Below, in pieces: positions 14,494 to 15,913 of a DNA stretch of 15,913 nt (position 1 is the stretch's first letter; each line of letters begins with the position of its first letter). A program made the position numbers and the translations under genes. The notes below the pieces were generated by a model. That model was given only the letters and a program-made list of their open reading frames with translations. It was not told where the DNA came from and did no database searches. Source of the DNA: CAZWBR01 sp964404205 (GTDB lineage: Bacteria; Bacteroidota; Bacteroidia; Bacteroidales; Prolixibacteraceae); assembly GCA_964404205.1 (NCBI GenBank), contig CAYOJD010000079.1:1-15913 (forward strand). The letters run 5' to 3'.

Positions 14494-15912
14494 TTAAAAC
14501 CGAAGTCCGTGTATATCGAGTTGCCCGGTGGCCTCGTCGTAACCGGCATCGTGATGGCGGAAAATTCCCATCGCCGGGTCGTTGTGCAGCACCCTGCGGA
14601 TACAGTTGGCTGCCCGGTCGGTCCCGTCGGCCAGCACCACCATTCCGGCATGTTGCGAATAGCCAATACCCACCCCGCCGCCATGGTGCAGCGAAACCCA
14701 TGTGGCCCCGCCGGCCGTATTGGCCATCAGGTTCAGCAAGGGCCAGTCGGAAACGGCATCGCTGCCATCTTTCATCTTTTCTGTTTCACGATTGGGCGAT
14801 GCTACTGAACCACAATCGAGATGGTCGCGCCCAATCACAATGGGGGCTTTGACCTTTCCTGTACGCACCAATTCGTTAAAAATCAAGCCCGCTTTCTCGC
14901 GTTCGCCCATACCTAACCAACATATTCTGGCCGGAAGCCCCTGAAAGGCCACCCGTTCCTGTGCTTTTTTCAGCCAGTTAATCATGTGCAGGTTATCGGG
15001 AAAAGCCTCCATCAATGCCTCATCGGTGACCCGGATATCGTCAGGGTCGCCTGATAATGCGGCCCAACGAAACGGCCCTTTGCCTTCGCAGAAGAGCGGA
15101 CGGATAAACTCGGGAATAAAACCATTAAACCCAAATGCATTGGCTTCGCCCCCCTGACGGGCCATCTCGCGAAGATTATTGCCATAGTCGAAGGTTACGC
15201 TGCCGCGACGCTGCATCTCGAGCATCAACCCCACGTGGCGAGCCATACTCTTCATCGACATCGCCTTATACTTTGCAGGGTCGCTTTCCCTTAACAAAAG
15301 GGCCTCCTCAAGCGAAATCCCGTTAGGTACATAGCCATAAAGCGGATCGTGTGCCGAGGTCTGGTCGGTCAGGATTTCGGGGATAATATTGTCTTTCAGC
15401 AACTGCTCCAATACATCGCCAATATCGCCCACCAAACCCACCGAGATGGCTTCGCCTTTCGCTTTGGCTTCGAGCACCAGCTTTTTAGCCTCATCGTATT
15501 CGTACGAAATATGGTCGATATAACGTGATTGCAACCTTTTCTTAATTCTTTCCGGGTCGATATCCACACCTAAAAATGTGGCTCCGGCCAGCGTGGCGGC
15601 CAATGGCTGTGCACCGCCCATACCTCCTAATCCACCCGAAACAAGCAGCTTGTGGCGCAAATCTCCGTTGAAATATTTCCTTCCGCACGAGGCAAACGTT
15701 TCGTATGTTCCTTGCAATATTCCCTGAGAGCCGATATAAATCCAGCTTCCGGCAGTCATTTGGCCATACATCATCAGCCCGCGCCGTTTCAGCTCCTCGA
15801 AATGATCCCAGTTGGCCCATGCCGGAACGAGGTTACTGTTGGCAATCAATACCCGCGGGGCTTCGGGGTGGCTCCGTACTACCCCTGCCGGCTTGCCCGA
15901 CTGTACCAGCAA
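14494..15912 (-). CDS. hutU: Urocanate hydratase, 5' end cut by window
   Basis: Second step of histidine degradation: hydration of urocanate to 4-imidazolone-5-propionate using tightly bound NAD+ as electrophile. 472 codons are visible and the C-terminus is complete. By recall of the Pseudomonas enzyme (about 557 residues), roughly 80 N-terminal residues lie beyond the window. The first visible codon (TTG, LVQSGKPAGV) is internal, not a start. Visible signatures, counted from there: WIYIGSQGILQGTYETF at 57-73, the NAD-binding GGLGGMGGAQPLAATLAG at 93-110, LTDQTSAHDPLYGY at 181-194, RPLFCEGKGPFRWAALSG with the conserved Cys275 at 271-288, GRDHLDCGSVASPNRET, and SLHHGGGVGIGYSQHAG. First visible gene of the hutU-hutI-ftcD operon; the operon promoter and any hutH are outside the window. 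Confidence 0.96.
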   Translation of the reverse strand: MLVQSGKPAGVVRSHPEAPRVLIANSNLVPAWANWDHFEELKRRGLMMYGQMTAGSWIYIGSQGILQGTYETFASCGRKYFNGDLRHKLLVSGGLGGMGGAQPLAATLAGATFLGVDIDPERIKKRLQSRYIDHISYEYDEAKKLVLEAKAKGEAISVGLVGDIGDVLEQLLKDNIIPEILTDQTSAHDPLYGYVPNGISLEEALLLRESDPAKYKAMSMKSMARHVGLMLEMQRRGSVTFDYGNNLREMARQGGEANAFGFNGFIPEFIRPLFCEGKGPFRWAALSGDPDDIRVTDEALMEAFPDNLHMINWLKKAQERVAFQGLPARICWLGMGEREKAGLIFNELVRTGKVKAPIVIGRDHLDCGSVASPNRETEKMKDGSDAVSDWPLLNLMANTAGGATWVSLHHGGGVGIGYSQHAGMVVLADGTDRAANCIRRVLHNDPAMGIFRHHDAGYDEATGQLDIHGLRF

Positions 15913-15913
15913 C

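Noticed and set aside
14480..14701. Upstream extension of HutI to 14701
   Set aside because: It overlaps the conserved C-terminal coding region of hutU in another frame, and the added 74 residues are not imidazolonepropionase-like.
1..15913. tRNA, rRNA, CRISPR array, insertion sequence or attachment site
   Set aside because: No cloverleaf-like element, regularly spaced repeat array, transposase-like protein or terminal inverted repeat was seen; almost the whole window is accounted for by the nine genes.

Overview
The window looks like a chromosomal segment of a member of the Bacteroidota. The evidence is a SusC-like TonB-dependent receptor with an N-terminal carboxypeptidase-regulatory-like domain, surface proteins carrying STN, MG2 and plug modules, A-rich leaders without Shine-Dalgarno sequences, and promoter candidates of the Bacteroidota TTG / TAnnTTTG type. 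A marine or anaerobic lineage near Marinilabiliales/Prolixibacteraceae is only a guess. There are nine protein genes and I saw no RNA genes, insertion sequences or CRISPR. Both window edges cut a gene.

Layout. (1) Positions 1-4070, plus strand: two exported surface-type proteins, an STN + regulatory-like domain protein (5' end missing) and an MG2 / plug protein, 25 bases apart. Neither has a beta-barrel. (2) Positions 4080-8965, minus strand: a sensor-transport island. In transcription order it holds a LytTR-type operator, a promoter, a TonB-dependent receptor, a small exported TPR-like protein, a terminator, a LytS/YehU-like histidine kinase, a LytTR response regulator whose gene overlaps the kinase gene by 4 bases, and a terminator that folds back over the end of the regulator gene. 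(3) Positions 8994-11411, minus strand: a class A penicillin-binding protein (bifunctional peptidoglycan synthase) with its own candidate promoter. Its gene contains a run of ten N that is probably an assembly artefact. (4) Positions 11443-15913, minus strand: a histidine-utilisation operon, hutU (5' end missing) - hutI - ftcD, ending in a clear intrinsic terminator.

The most interesting result is a pair of 9-base direct repeats separated by 12 bases (8936-8944 and 8957-8965). Both match the published LytTR-binding consensus and they lie 10 bases upstream of a candidate -33 element for the TonB-dependent receptor. With a LytTR two-component pair directly downstream, this suggests a self-contained circuit: membrane kinase to LytTR regulator to induction of the receptor and its TPR partner. 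The ligand is unknown.

The hut operon converts urocanate to imidazolonepropionate (HutU), then to formiminoglutamate (HutI). FtcD then passes the formimino group to tetrahydrofolate and releases ammonia and glutamate. The histidine ammonia-lyase that would start the pathway is not in the window.
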